From: an uncultured Acetatifactor sp.
Lineage (GTDB): Bacteria; Bacillota; Clostridia; Lachnospirales; Lachnospiraceae
Direction: 5' to 3'
Length of the DNA: 64,000 bases
NCBI GenBank assembly: GCA_910583845.1
Contig: CAJUAB010000009.1
Span: 62,001-126,000 of the forward strand
In this document: in pieces, positions 23,817 through 31,699 of the stretch
How positions within the stretch are numbered: the stretch's first letter is position 1
How the letters are laid out: each line of letters starts with the position of its first letter
Notes under the pieces: model-generated
Databases searched by the model: none
Seen by the model: only the letters and a program-made list of their open reading frames with translations
Told to the model about the DNA's origin: nothing
Made by a program: the position numbers and the translations under genes

Positions 23817-24938
23817 ATGAATATATGCGCATGGGAGCAGTCTTTATCCTTTTTTGGATGCGGTATGCCGCTGGGGAATGATCCCAGCGCCACGGCGCGG
23901 CGACGCCTGTCTCAGTCCCTGGTATATCTGTGCAGGGCGCGGGAGAGGACAGCCGATGAACTGGCGTGTGAAACAGGCATTCCTGCCTCCTGCATAGAAG
24001 AGGAGCTGGAAATGCTGTGCAGGGGCGTGAACGGACAATATGGACTGTTGCGGAAAAACGAGCAGGAAAGGTACATGGCCAACATCATAGTGGCGGACAG
24101 GGAGGAATATGAGACGGTCAGGGGTATTTACGGTAAGTATGTTTCAACATTCTGTGATCTTCTGCAGGACAGTCTGACTGCCGGGCGGGAAGAGCTCTGC
24201 TCTTTCTGGAGGAGGAATCTGCGGGGAGAGACGGACCTGAACCTGCTTCTTTGGGCTCTGATGTCGGATATAACCGGAAACTTTATCACGCATGTGGGAG
24301 AGGAGTCGGCCTTCGCGTTTCCGGATGTGGCGGTTTGCGAACGCTCATTTACGGTGGCCGCAGTAGCGGACGTCGGGGATGAGAACTGTTTTTACAGCTG
24401 TGACAGCATCAGCGCGCACAATGTCTGCGGCTACTCGGATATTATAGCGCGGAGCTTTCACGGGAAGCGGCTGCAGCCACATTTCCGCTGCGGACATGAT
24501 CTGGCCGCCGACCCGCTGCTGCGTCTGATCATCTGCTGCGCCGAGGGGATGCCGTTGTCATCCCTGCCCGGAGAAGGGCAGGCGTTGGCGTACAAAGCGC
24601 TGCGGCGGGGGTATCTGCGGCTGCGGCAGGAAATCCTGGAGCCGGCGGTCATAGTCCTGGCGGACGGGATCAGTGTATACATAGAATTTCAGAGCCTGCT
24701 GGGAAAGCTGGACGAATGCGCCAGGGAAACGGCGCGTCTCCTTGGAAGAGAACTGGGCGGGGTGATGGAGAGGTATATTCCTTCTCATCTGCGGGGAGAC
24801 TATCCATATTATAATTCCTGTATCGCCGCCAACTGCTTTACCCATGAGGTGGTGGAAGAGTGTATTGGCAGAGGGCTCCTGAAGGAACCGGGCAAGCTCC
24901 CGGGGCCTGAGGGGATGCTGATGGTCCTGTGCGTCTGA
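23817..24938 (+). CDS. HTH-domain protein of unknown function
   Basis: A 373-residue soluble protein. Residues about 28-70 look like a winged helix (VYLCRARERTADELACETG, then CIEEELEMLCR). The rest is unfamiliar, with a Cys/His-rich stretch (FYSCDSISAHNVCGYSD, then HFRCGHD, then IICCAEG). A similar N-terminal plus tail arrangement occurs, from memory, downstream of sigma-70-like domains in other Lachnospiraceae proteins, so a regulatory role is possible. No membrane segment or signal peptide. GGGGAG precedes the ATG. It stands alone between the export cassette and the metal exporter gene. Confidence 0.6.
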   Translation: MNICAWEQSLSFFGCGMPLGNDPSATARRRLSQSLVYLCRARERTADELACETGIPASCIEEELEMLCRGVNGQYGLLRKNEQERYMANIIVADREEYETVRGIYGKYVSTFCDLLQDSLTAGREELCSFWRRNLRGETDLNLLLWALMSDITGNFITHVGEESAFAFPDVAVCERSFTVAAVADVGDENCFYSCDSISAHNVCGYSDIIARSFHGKRLQPHFRCGHDLAADPLLRLIICCAEGMPLSSLPGEGQALAYKALRRGYLRLRQEILEPAVIVLADGISVYIEFQSLLGKLDECARETARLLGRELGGVMERYIPSHLRGDYPYYNSCIAANCFTHEVVEECIGRGLLKEPGKLPGPEGMLMVLCV

Positions 24939-24979
24939 GCAGGGCAATTGCTTTTTTGGACCATATGGTCCGGTAAGAC

Positions 24980-25007
24980 TTGACAAATGGATTCTTTGTG
25001 GTATGAT
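24980..25007 (+). promoter_or_regulatory. Strong promoter of the metal exporter operon
   Basis: A perfect -35 TTGACA (24980-24985) and -10 TATGAT (25002-25007) with 16 bp spacing. Predicted transcription start is near 25014, just at the base of the long hairpin at 25015-25061. Confidence 0.85.
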
Positions 25008-25014
25008 TCTTTAT

Positions 25015-25061
25015 GCAAACGGATTGCAGATGCAAATCATTCGCGTCTGCAATCCGTTTGC
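25015..25061 (+). promoter_or_regulatory. 19-bp inverted repeat at the transcription start of the exporter operon
   Basis: Arms at 25015-25033 and 25043-25061 match at 18 of 19 positions around a 9-nt loop. The transcript would begin with this hairpin. It could be an operator for the Fur-family regulator encoded downstream, or a 5' RNA structure. It does not match the classical Fur or Zur box by eye. Confidence 0.6.
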
Positions 25062-25101
25062 GTCTGTGAGAATACGGTATATAGAACAGGGGAAGCAGGG
25101 C

Positions 25102-25965
25102 ATGGGGAACATGTTGGAAATCATTTTGGACAGCTTGCTGGATACGGTGAAATTATTGCCTTTTTTGTTATTGACATATCTGGCCATGGAGTATCTGGAG
25201 CATCGGGCCGGCACGGCCGCGGCCGGGCTGGTGCGCCGGGCCGGGAAGTGGGGACCTGTCATCGGCGCCGCGGTGGGCGTGGTGCCTCAGTGCGGCTTTT
25301 CGGCGGCAGCGGCCAGCCTTTACGCCGGCCGGGTTATCAGTCTGGGAACGCTGCTGGCGATCTTTCTGTCCACATCGGATGAAATGCTTCCCATTCTGAT
25401 CTCCGCCCATGCAAGTTCCCTGCTGATCGCGCGGATTCTGGGTTTCAAGGTGGCGGCGGGGATGACCGCGGGTTTCTGCGTGGACCTGTTGGCGGGAAAA
25501 ACGGAGAAGGGGCCTGCCCGGGGCCGGGAGCATATTCATGAGCTGTGTGAGCATGATCACTGCGGCTGCGAAAAGGGAATTGTGAAGTCCGCGCTGCTGC
25601 ATACGATGCAGATTGCGCTGTTCCTATTGCTTGTCAATCTGGCCCTGAATATTGTGCTCGGATCTGTGGAGACAGAAACGCCTGGCTCCCTGATCTGGAA
25701 CAGGCCGGCGGTGGGGCAGATGCTCTCCTCCGCTGTGGGGCTGATTCCCAACTGCGCGTCTTCCGTGGTGATTACGCAGCTGTATCTGGAGGGGGTCATG
25801 AGCTTCGGGGCCATGATCAGCGGCCTTATGGCCAATACCGGCGTGGGGCTGCTGGTTCTGTGCAGGGTGAACCGCCGCAGAGGGGAGAACCTCAAGATTG
25901 TCGGCCTTCTCTATGGGATCAGTGTGGCCGGGGGGATTGTCGCGGAAGTGCTTTCGGCGGTATAG
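25102..25965 (+). CDS. Putative heavy-metal/arsenic exporter, ArsP_2 (10-TM) family
   Basis: A 287-residue membrane protein with about eight to ten hydrophobic segments. It has two related halves, each with a proline/cysteine motif: GVVPQCGFSAAAASLYAG and GLIPNCASSVVITQLYL. These PxC segments are typical of the ArsP_2 (formerly DUF2899) putative metal exporters. A His/Cys-rich loop between the halves (HIHELCEHDHCGCEKG) could bind metal. Start at ATG 25102 after AGGGGAAG. The Fur-family gene begins 45 bp after it, so metal-dependent control is likely. The transported ion is not known. Confidence 0.78.
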   Translation: MGNMLEIILDSLLDTVKLLPFLLLTYLAMEYLEHRAGTAAAGLVRRAGKWGPVIGAAVGVVPQCGFSAAAASLYAGRVISLGTLLAIFLSTSDEMLPILISAHASSLLIARILGFKVAAGMTAGFCVDLLAGKTEKGPARGREHIHELCEHDHCGCEKGIVKSALLHTMQIALFLLLVNLALNIVLGSVETETPGSLIWNRPAVGQMLSSAVGLIPNCASSVVITQLYLEGVMSFGAMISGLMANTGVGLLVLCRVNRRRGENLKIVGLLYGISVAGGIVAEVLSAV

Positions 25966-26010
25966 GAGGAAATTTCTCCTGCCGGTGTGGAAAAGTTTTG
26001 GGAGGTATGT

Positions 26011-26460
26011 ATGGAGAGAGCGGAATATCCTGCCGGCATCAAATGGACCCGGCAGCGCAGGGATGTGTATCGGATACTCCTGGCGGCGGAGGAGCCGCTG
26101 AGCGCGGCACAGATCTATAAAAGGCTGGAGCAGGCCCCAGGGGAGCCGGGTTACGCGGCTTCCACCATCTATCGGATTCTGGCGGTATTTGAGGCCCACG
26201 GACTGCTTCTGAAAAGCAGCTGGCCGGGGGACGATACGCTTCTGTATGAACTGGACCGGGGAGGGCATACCCATTACGCGCTGTGTCTGGGCTGTCGCAA
26301 GCGGGTTCCGCTGAAGGACTGTCCCCTTGAACATATGCACCCTCCTATGCCCCGGCCCCAGGGCGACTTTGAGATCACCGGACACAAACTGGAGCTTTAC
26401 GGATATTGTGGAGAATGCAAAAAGAAAGCCGACAGGAAAGGAACGTCGGCTGACGCTTGA
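26011..26460 (+). CDS. Fur-family metalloregulator (Zur/PerR-like)
   Basis: A 149-residue DNA-binding repressor. The winged helix (about 10-75) includes TRQRRDVYRILLAAEEPLSA and ASTIYRILAVFEAHGLL. The dimerisation part has HTHYALCLGCRKR and a second CxxC (YGYCGECKK), which together form the structural zinc site. Start at ATG 26011, after GGGAGG. Cotranscribed with the ArsP_2 exporter, so it probably senses the metal that the exporter handles and controls the promoter at 24980. Which metal cannot be told from sequence alone. Confidence 0.88.
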   Translation: MERAEYPAGIKWTRQRRDVYRILLAAEEPLSAAQIYKRLEQAPGEPGYAASTIYRILAVFEAHGLLLKSSWPGDDTLLYELDRGGHTHYALCLGCRKRVPLKDCPLEHMHPPMPRPQGDFEITGHKLELYGYCGECKKKADRKGTSADA

Positions 26461-26644
26461 CATATAAAGCCACATGGTTGTAGAATATCTGTACCGCGGG
26501 ATCTGTGGAATTTTATGGATAAATCGTGTCGCTGCCGGTTATCATAGTACAGATGGCTTTGGGGGTGTTTTTGGCCGGGCCCTTTTGCGCCGGAAACAGG
26601 GTGGAAGACTACATAGAACAGGTTAAACAGAAAGAAGGGACAAT

Positions 26645-28582
26645 ATGTCATACGAACAATATAACACTGCGTTGAATGCAGGGCGGAAAGAATACCGTGC
26701 CCGTCTGATGAAGGGCGGCTATCCTTATCTGCCGGCGCTGGATGAGATTTTATCTTATACCAGGGTGGAATATGAAGTGAGCCTTGGGGTATGTGAGGTG
26801 CCCATGGAACTGATTGTGGGGACCAAGACCAGGGGACGGACCAATTCCTTTGCCGCGAACTTTATGCCTCTGCTGGGCGCCAACACGGAATTTGCAGGCA
26901 AATGGATACAGCTGTACGGCGCTCTGGAGGAGGAGGGGCTGCGCGATCCGGTGAAGGTATATGAGTTTATGAACCGGTATTATGTGCAGGAGGGAAACAA
27001 GCGGATTAGTATCCTGAAATTTCTGAACGCTTACAGTGTTCCCTGTTCGGTGATCCGTATTGTGCCCAAACGGACCAATACCAAGGAAAACGAGATTTAT
27101 TACGAGTTCCTGGACTTTTATGAGATTACCGGCGTCATCACCATCAATTTCAGCGAGAAAGGGCGGTTTTCCAAGCTCCTGGAACAGATCGGCACCCCCA
27201 AGGGACAGCAGTGGACCTATGAGGACAGGAGGGAGTTTGACTCGGTGTACTTCCATTTCCGGAAGGCCTTTGAGGCGAAGGATGGCGACAAACTGCCCAT
27301 AACGGTGGGGGATGCCTTCCTGGCTTACATTACCGTGTTCGGCTATCACGAGGCGACGCAGAAAACGGAGCAGGAAATCAAGAAGGACCTGTCCAAGATC
27401 TGGGATGAATTTCTGGTGCTGACGAACGACCAGTCCATAGAACTGTTTATGGAGCCTCCCAAGAAGGAGGTTTCCCACAATCTGTACAGAAATCTGCTGA
27501 ACCTGGTTCTGCCCGACAACGCAAACAAGGCCAGAATAGCGTTTTTGTATGAGAAGGACCACAGAACCTCCAGCTGGACCTACAGTCATGAGCTGGGACG
27601 GCTGTATCTGGACAATGTGCTCCCCGGCCAGGTGGAGACCAAGGCATTTGACAAGATCATTGCCGGTGAGAATGATCTGGAGAGGATGGAGCAGGCCATC
27701 AAGGACGGCTATAACGTGCTCTTTGCCACCAGCCCCGTGATGATTCCCGCCAGCTTAAAGATAGCCGCCAACCACCCGGATGTCAAAATACTGAACTGCT
27801 CTCTGAATATTTCCCATCCCACGCTGCGGACTTACTATGCCCGGATGTATGAGGCGAAGTTCCTGGCGGGCGCCATAGCGGGTTCCATGACCGCCTCGAA
27901 CAAAATCGGGTATATAGCGGATTATCCCATCTATGGCATGGCGGCCAATATCAACGCTTTCGCGCTGGGTGTCAAGCTGGTCAATCCCCACGCGAAAGTC
28001 TTCCTGGACTGGAGTACCTTGAAAGAGCGGAAGACGGGCGTACTGGATAATACGGAGATCGACTATATCATGGATCAGGATATGACCACTCCTGACAATG
28101 CCTCCCGGCGTTTCGGACTATACCATATCAGCGGAGGAAACCTTGACAATCTGGCCATGACCACCTGGCATTGGGGGAAGCTCTACGAAAAGATCGTTCG
28201 CATCATATTGAACGGCGCCTGGAAAGAGGATGACGATGCCGCCGGAAACCGTGCCATCAACTACTGGTGGGGCATGTCCGCCGGAGTGGTTGATCTGATC
28301 TGCTCCCAGGATCTGCCTCATGGCACCAAGCGGCTGGTGGATCTGCTGCGCAACGATATCTGTTCGGAGACCCTTGTTCCCTTTTCGGGTGAACTGTGGG
28401 CGCAGGACGGCATCGTCATGAACAGGCCCGACGAGGCTGTTTTGCCCAAGGATATCATCACGATGGACTGGCTGGTGGAAAATGTGGTGGGAAGTATCCC
28501 GTCGATCACCGAGCTTACCGAGAAGGCCCAGGCTGTCACAAAAATGCAGGGACTGGGCAAAACGCAGGTGTCTGAAATCTGA
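26645..28582 (+). CDS. ParB-like domain fused to a BMP-type nucleoside-binding domain
   Basis: A 645-residue protein without a signal peptide. The N-terminal third contains a ParB/sulfiredoxin-like core (YYVQEGNKRISILKFLNAY, about 117-135). The C-terminal part from about residue 298 resembles BMP/Med periplasmic binding proteins (KARIAFLYEKDHRTSSW; FLAGAIAGSMTASNKIGYI; NINAFALGVKLVNP), which bind purine nucleosides. Since no secretion signal exists, the binding domain seems to work in the cytoplasm as a ligand sensor. AAGAAGGG precedes the ATG. The phosphoesterase gene follows within 50 bp. Transport is unlikely despite the domain name. Confidence 0.75.
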   Translation: MSYEQYNTALNAGRKEYRARLMKGGYPYLPALDEILSYTRVEYEVSLGVCEVPMELIVGTKTRGRTNSFAANFMPLLGANTEFAGKWIQLYGALEEEGLRDPVKVYEFMNRYYVQEGNKRISILKFLNAYSVPCSVIRIVPKRTNTKENEIYYEFLDFYEITGVITINFSEKGRFSKLLEQIGTPKGQQWTYEDRREFDSVYFHFRKAFEAKDGDKLPITVGDAFLAYITVFGYHEATQKTEQEIKKDLSKIWDEFLVLTNDQSIELFMEPPKKEVSHNLYRNLLNLVLPDNANKARIAFLYEKDHRTSSWTYSHELGRLYLDNVLPGQVETKAFDKIIAGENDLERMEQAIKDGYNVLFATSPVMIPASLKIAANHPDVKILNCSLNISHPTLRTYYARMYEAKFLAGAIAGSMTASNKIGYIADYPIYGMAANINAFALGVKLVNPHAKVFLDWSTLKERKTGVLDNTEIDYIMDQDMTTPDNASRRFGLYHISGGNLDNLAMTTWHWGKLYEKIVRIILNGAWKEDDDAAGNRAINYWWGMSAGVVDLICSQDLPHGTKRLVDLLRNDICSETLVPFSGELWAQDGIVMNRPDEAVLPKDIITMDWLVENVVGSIPSITELTEKAQAVTKMQGLGKTQVSEI

Positions 28583-28630
28583 CGCCGTGGGATCAAACCT
28601 GATATGAGGCTGGAAAGGTTGGAAGTTCTG

Positions 28631-29227
28631 ATGAAAATTATGGCTATTGCGGATCATGAATCTGAGTTGTTGTGGGATTATTTTGACAAAAGCTATCTGG
28701 AGGGGATCGATCTGATCCTCTCCTGCGGGGACTTGAAACCGCAGTACCTGTCCTTCCTGGCTACTTTTACCCAGGCCCCGGTCCTGTATATACACGGCAA
28801 TCATGACGACCGTTATGAGCAGACGCCGCCGGACGGCTGCATCTGCATCGAGGACGAGGTCTATGTGCATGAGGGGGTCCGGATACTGGGCCTTGGCGGC
28901 TCCATGCGCTATAAGCCCGGCGAGCATCAGTATACCGAGTCCCAGATGCGCAGGCGGGTGTGGAAGCTCTGGTGGAAACTGAAGTACAGGAAGGGCTTTG
29001 ACATATTGCTGACCCATTCTCCCGCCTATCAGCTCAACGACGGGGAAGATCTGCCCCACCGGGGCTTTGAAGTGTTCCGCACACTGCTGGACAAATATAA
29101 ACCGGCCTACTTCGTACACGGGCATGTGCATTTGAACTATGGGAGGAGATTTCCGCGCCAGTGCGCCTACAAGGAGACCCAGGTGATAAACGCGTATGAA
29201 AAATATATATTTGAAGTGAATGTATGA
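28631..29227 (+). CDS. Calcineurin-like metallophosphoesterase
   Basis: A 198-residue cytoplasmic phosphoesterase. Metal ligands are visible: AIADHES at the N-terminus (where DxH is usual, here D-H), SCGDLK, HGNHDDR, LTHSPAY and HGHVHLNYG. Start at ATG 28631 with GGAAG upstream; the 28604 ATG has no site. It probably shares a transcript with the ParB/BMP gene 48 bp upstream, suggesting that the pair handles a nucleotide or phosphate-containing signal, but the substrate is unknown. Confidence 0.83.
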   Translation: MKIMAIADHESELLWDYFDKSYLEGIDLILSCGDLKPQYLSFLATFTQAPVLYIHGNHDDRYEQTPPDGCICIEDEVYVHEGVRILGLGGSMRYKPGEHQYTESQMRRRVWKLWWKLKYRKGFDILLTHSPAYQLNDGEDLPHRGFEVFRTLLDKYKPAYFVHGHVHLNYGRRFPRQCAYKETQVINAYEKYIFEVNV

Positions 29228-29257
29228 AAAATTTGTTAATTTTTTTTGAAAAAATAC

Positions 29258-29286
29258 TTGCATTTCCATAAACCATATGATATTAT
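29258..29286 (+). promoter_or_regulatory. Promoter of tRNA-Lys
   Basis: -35 TTGCAT (29258-29263) and -10 TATTAT (29281-29286) with 17 bp spacing, 41 bp before the tRNA. Confidence 0.75.
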
Positions 29287-29327
29287 ATCACTTGTGTTAA
29301 GGAACTACAGCAAAAAGCCTTTAAGAC

Positions 29328-29400
29328 GCACCGCTAGCTCAGTTGGTAGAGCACCTGACTCTTAATCAGGGTGTCCAGGGTTCGAGCCCCTGGCGGTGCA
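29328..29400 (+). tRNA. tRNA-Lys (anticodon CTT)
   Basis: A complete 73-nt cloverleaf: acceptor GCACCGC/GCGGTGC, discriminator A, D-loop AGTTGGTAGA, anticodon loop CTCTTAA in stem CCTGA/TCAGG, T-loop GTTCGAGCC. CCA is not encoded. A T-rich segment at 29442-29449 after a weak G-T-rich stem may end the transcript. Confidence 0.95.
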
Positions 29401-29403
29401 TAG

Positions 29404-29450
29404 AAGTCCTGGGATTCGCGTAAATGGCGGGTTGTGGGGCTTTTTTTTGC
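29404..29450 (+). terminator. Possible terminator of tRNA-Lys
   Basis: A short stem AGTCCT/GGGGCT using G-T pairs, with a long loop, precedes a run of eight T. The T run is convincing; the stem is weak. Confidence 0.4.
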
Positions 29451-29601
29451 GTGTAGGGGAAGACTTGAGGCCCTATGCGCATTTTTGACGTCTATTTGTG
29501 AAAAACAGGAAGACAAATGTCATGTCACGGATGATATAATGGATGTGGTGCCATACAGGAATCCGCGCTTGCGGACACGGGGCCGGGACGGAGAAACACA
29601 T

Positions 29602-30336
29602 ATGAAAGTGGTAATCTGTGATGACAGCATTGAGGATTTGCTTAAGATAGAAAGACTGATGAGAAAATATCAGGAACTGGGGCCGGGCCGGGATTTTGAA
29701 CTGGAAAAGTTCTCCGATGCCGCCCTGCTGTACCGGCGTATAAGGGAGGGCGAACTGGCGGATATTTATGTTTTGGATATGATCATGCCAAGCCGGTCCG
29801 GAATTGATATCGGCAGCCTGATCAGGAGCCCCGGCAGAGGGGGAACCATCATTTATGTCACCTCCTCCGATGATTTCGCGCTGGATGCCTACGGGGTACA
29901 TGCGGTGCGGTACCTGCTGAAACCGGTGAGCGAAGAACAACTCTTTGAGGCGATGGACTATGCGCTGTCTCACGCCGAGGCCAGAAGGGACCCGGTTTAT
30001 CTGGTAAAGACAAGGGAAGGGATGACGCAGATCCCTTATTCCCGGATCGAATATATTGAAAATGCCGCCCGCAGGCTTGAAGTGCATATGGCAGGCGGCG
30101 AAACGCTGAAAAGCATATTTATCAGAAAATCCTTTGATGAGGAGATCGGGGAGGTTGCGAGGGAAAGAAATTTTTTGCAGGTACATAAGTCCTTTCTTGT
30201 GAATCTGGACTATGTAAAGCGGATGACGCAGGAGGGCATCGAGATGGAATGCGGCGGACAGCTGCCGGTCAGCAGGAACCGGGCGGCTCAGGTCAAGAGG
30301 GAGTATCTGCTCTATGTCTCAGAAAAATACAGGTAG
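29602..30336 (+). CDS. LytTR-family response regulator (with kinase and diguanylate cyclase)
   Basis: A 244-residue regulator: the receiver has DD at residues 7-8, phospho-acceptor Asp59 (IYVLDMIMP) and YLLKP; the LytTR domain starts near 130 (IPYSRIEYIENAARRLEVH) and includes FLQVHKSFLVNLDYV. A TATAAT at 29535-29540 probably starts the operon. The kinase begins 9 bases after its stop codon. It differs from the two export-cassette regulators in its partners: no ABC genes follow, but a diguanylate cyclase gene does. Confidence 0.9.
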   Translation: MKVVICDDSIEDLLKIERLMRKYQELGPGRDFELEKFSDAALLYRRIREGELADIYVLDMIMPSRSGIDIGSLIRSPGRGGTIIYVTSSDDFALDAYGVHAVRYLLKPVSEEQLFEAMDYALSHAEARRDPVYLVKTREGMTQIPYSRIEYIENAARRLEVHMAGGETLKSIFIRKSFDEEIGEVARERNFLQVHKSFLVNLDYVKRMTQEGIEMECGGQLPVSRNRAAQVKREYLLYVSEKYR

Positions 30337-30344
30337 GAGGGATG

Positions 30345-31688
30345 ATGGCATATTTTAAAAGTATATCCTATATGATAAGTCATGCGTTTTTAATGGTCTT
30401 TTTTTATCTGTTTGTGACTTCCCGTTTTTCCAGAAGAAGGACTTTCCTGATCTGTTTTTCTTCCTTTTTGACTCTGAATTTATTCGATTGTTTCAAGCTG
30501 CTGTTATTTCCGGACAGCAGCCTGTGCTATCTTTTGGTGACATTGGTACAGATTTTTGTGACACAGTTTACGGGACTGTTTATCTCCAGAAAGAGAGACA
30601 GCAGAATGTTGTTTATGGGATTGAGCGCGTCCAATTATGTGATAGCGGGAAGCGTGACGGCATCCATTCTGTATATTTACACAGATCACATTCTTCTGGC
30701 CCTGGCCGGAAGCGTGTTTGTGCATCTGGCGATTCTGCTGGTTCTTTTTTTACGGATCAGGAATATCTGTCTCAGATGCTGCGAGAAGGACACCTTGAAG
30801 AATTGGTGGGAGCTGTGCCTGATTCCGGTGTGCTTCTATTGCAGCTTTTCTTTTCTGGCTTTCTTCCCGCACACGCTGTACGAATATCCCAACAATATTC
30901 CCGGCAGCATTCTTTTCCTGGTGACCATGTTCGTGTCCTATGTGGTGGTGCTGCGCTACGTGGAAAGCGAGTCAAAGCGCCGGGAAGCGTACTGGAAAAA
31001 TGTGATGTTCGAATCCTACATCAAGGGACTGGAGAGCCAGTACCGTCTGGTGGAGCAGTCAGAGAAAAACCTGAAAATATTGCGGCATGACATGCGGCAT
31101 TACTCCGGCATGATCGACGCGCTGCTGGACCAGGGGCAGTATGAGGCGGTCAAGCGCATTGCGGGCCATATTAACGAGGTGGTGGATGAGAATAAGGTTG
31201 CCAGATACAGTGACAATCTGATTATCAATACGATTCTCCTGGAGGCGGCGGAGCAGGCACGGGCATTTCAGATCGAGCTGCGGCTGGATGTGGCGGTTTC
31301 CAGAGAACTGCCGGTCAACGCGTACGAATTTGCAATGGTACTGGCTAACCTGCTGGAAAACGCGGTGTCCTGTGTCAGAGACCTGGAACCGTCAGAGAGG
31401 TATGTGTCCGCGAAAATTCAATGCGATACGGAACATCTGTTGGTGGACATGAGGAACCGATACGAGGGGGAAATTGTCTTTAATCCCGTCACGGGGCTTC
31501 CCAGAAGCAAAAGAGGGGAAGGGCACGGACTGGGAATGCAGAGTGTGCTGGCGTTCAGCGACAAACTGGGAGGCAGCATTGGGTGTTACTGCGAGGACGG
31601 GCGGTTCAGGATCGTATTGTTTGCCAATATGCAGGGAAGTGAAAGACGGAGGGCGTCCCGCGGGACGGAGGCCGGAAGCGGAGAATAG
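30345..31688 (+). CDS. Multi-span GHKL histidine kinase
   Basis: A 447-residue AgrC-like kinase. About six membrane segments fill residues 5-225. A linker with LRHDMRHYSGMID supplies the phospho-acceptor His near residue 247. The ATPase domain has LANLLENAVSCV and GEGHGLGMQSV. A multi-span sensor of this type often detects peptides or small ligands at the membrane. The ATG at 30345 lies four bases after AGGAGG; the ATG three bases before it is too close. It is followed after 11 bp by the diguanylate cyclase gene. Confidence 0.88.
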   Translation: MAYFKSISYMISHAFLMVFFYLFVTSRFSRRRTFLICFSSFLTLNLFDCFKLLLFPDSSLCYLLVTLVQIFVTQFTGLFISRKRDSRMLFMGLSASNYVIAGSVTASILYIYTDHILLALAGSVFVHLAILLVLFLRIRNICLRCCEKDTLKNWWELCLIPVCFYCSFSFLAFFPHTLYEYPNNIPGSILFLVTMFVSYVVVLRYVESESKRREAYWKNVMFESYIKGLESQYRLVEQSEKNLKILRHDMRHYSGMIDALLDQGQYEAVKRIAGHINEVVDENKVARYSDNLIINTILLEAAEQARAFQIELRLDVAVSRELPVNAYEFAMVLANLLENAVSCVRDLEPSERYVSAKIQCDTEHLLVDMRNRYEGEIVFNPVTGLPRSKRGEGHGLGMQSVLAFSDKLGGSIGCYCEDGRFRIVLFANMQGSERRRASRGTEAGSGE

Positions 31689-31699
31689 GAGAGGACCGT

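Noticed and set aside
25015..25061. Classical Fur or Zur box at the exporter promoter
   Set aside because: The palindrome is much longer and does not match the known consensus sequences; kept only as an undefined inverted repeat.
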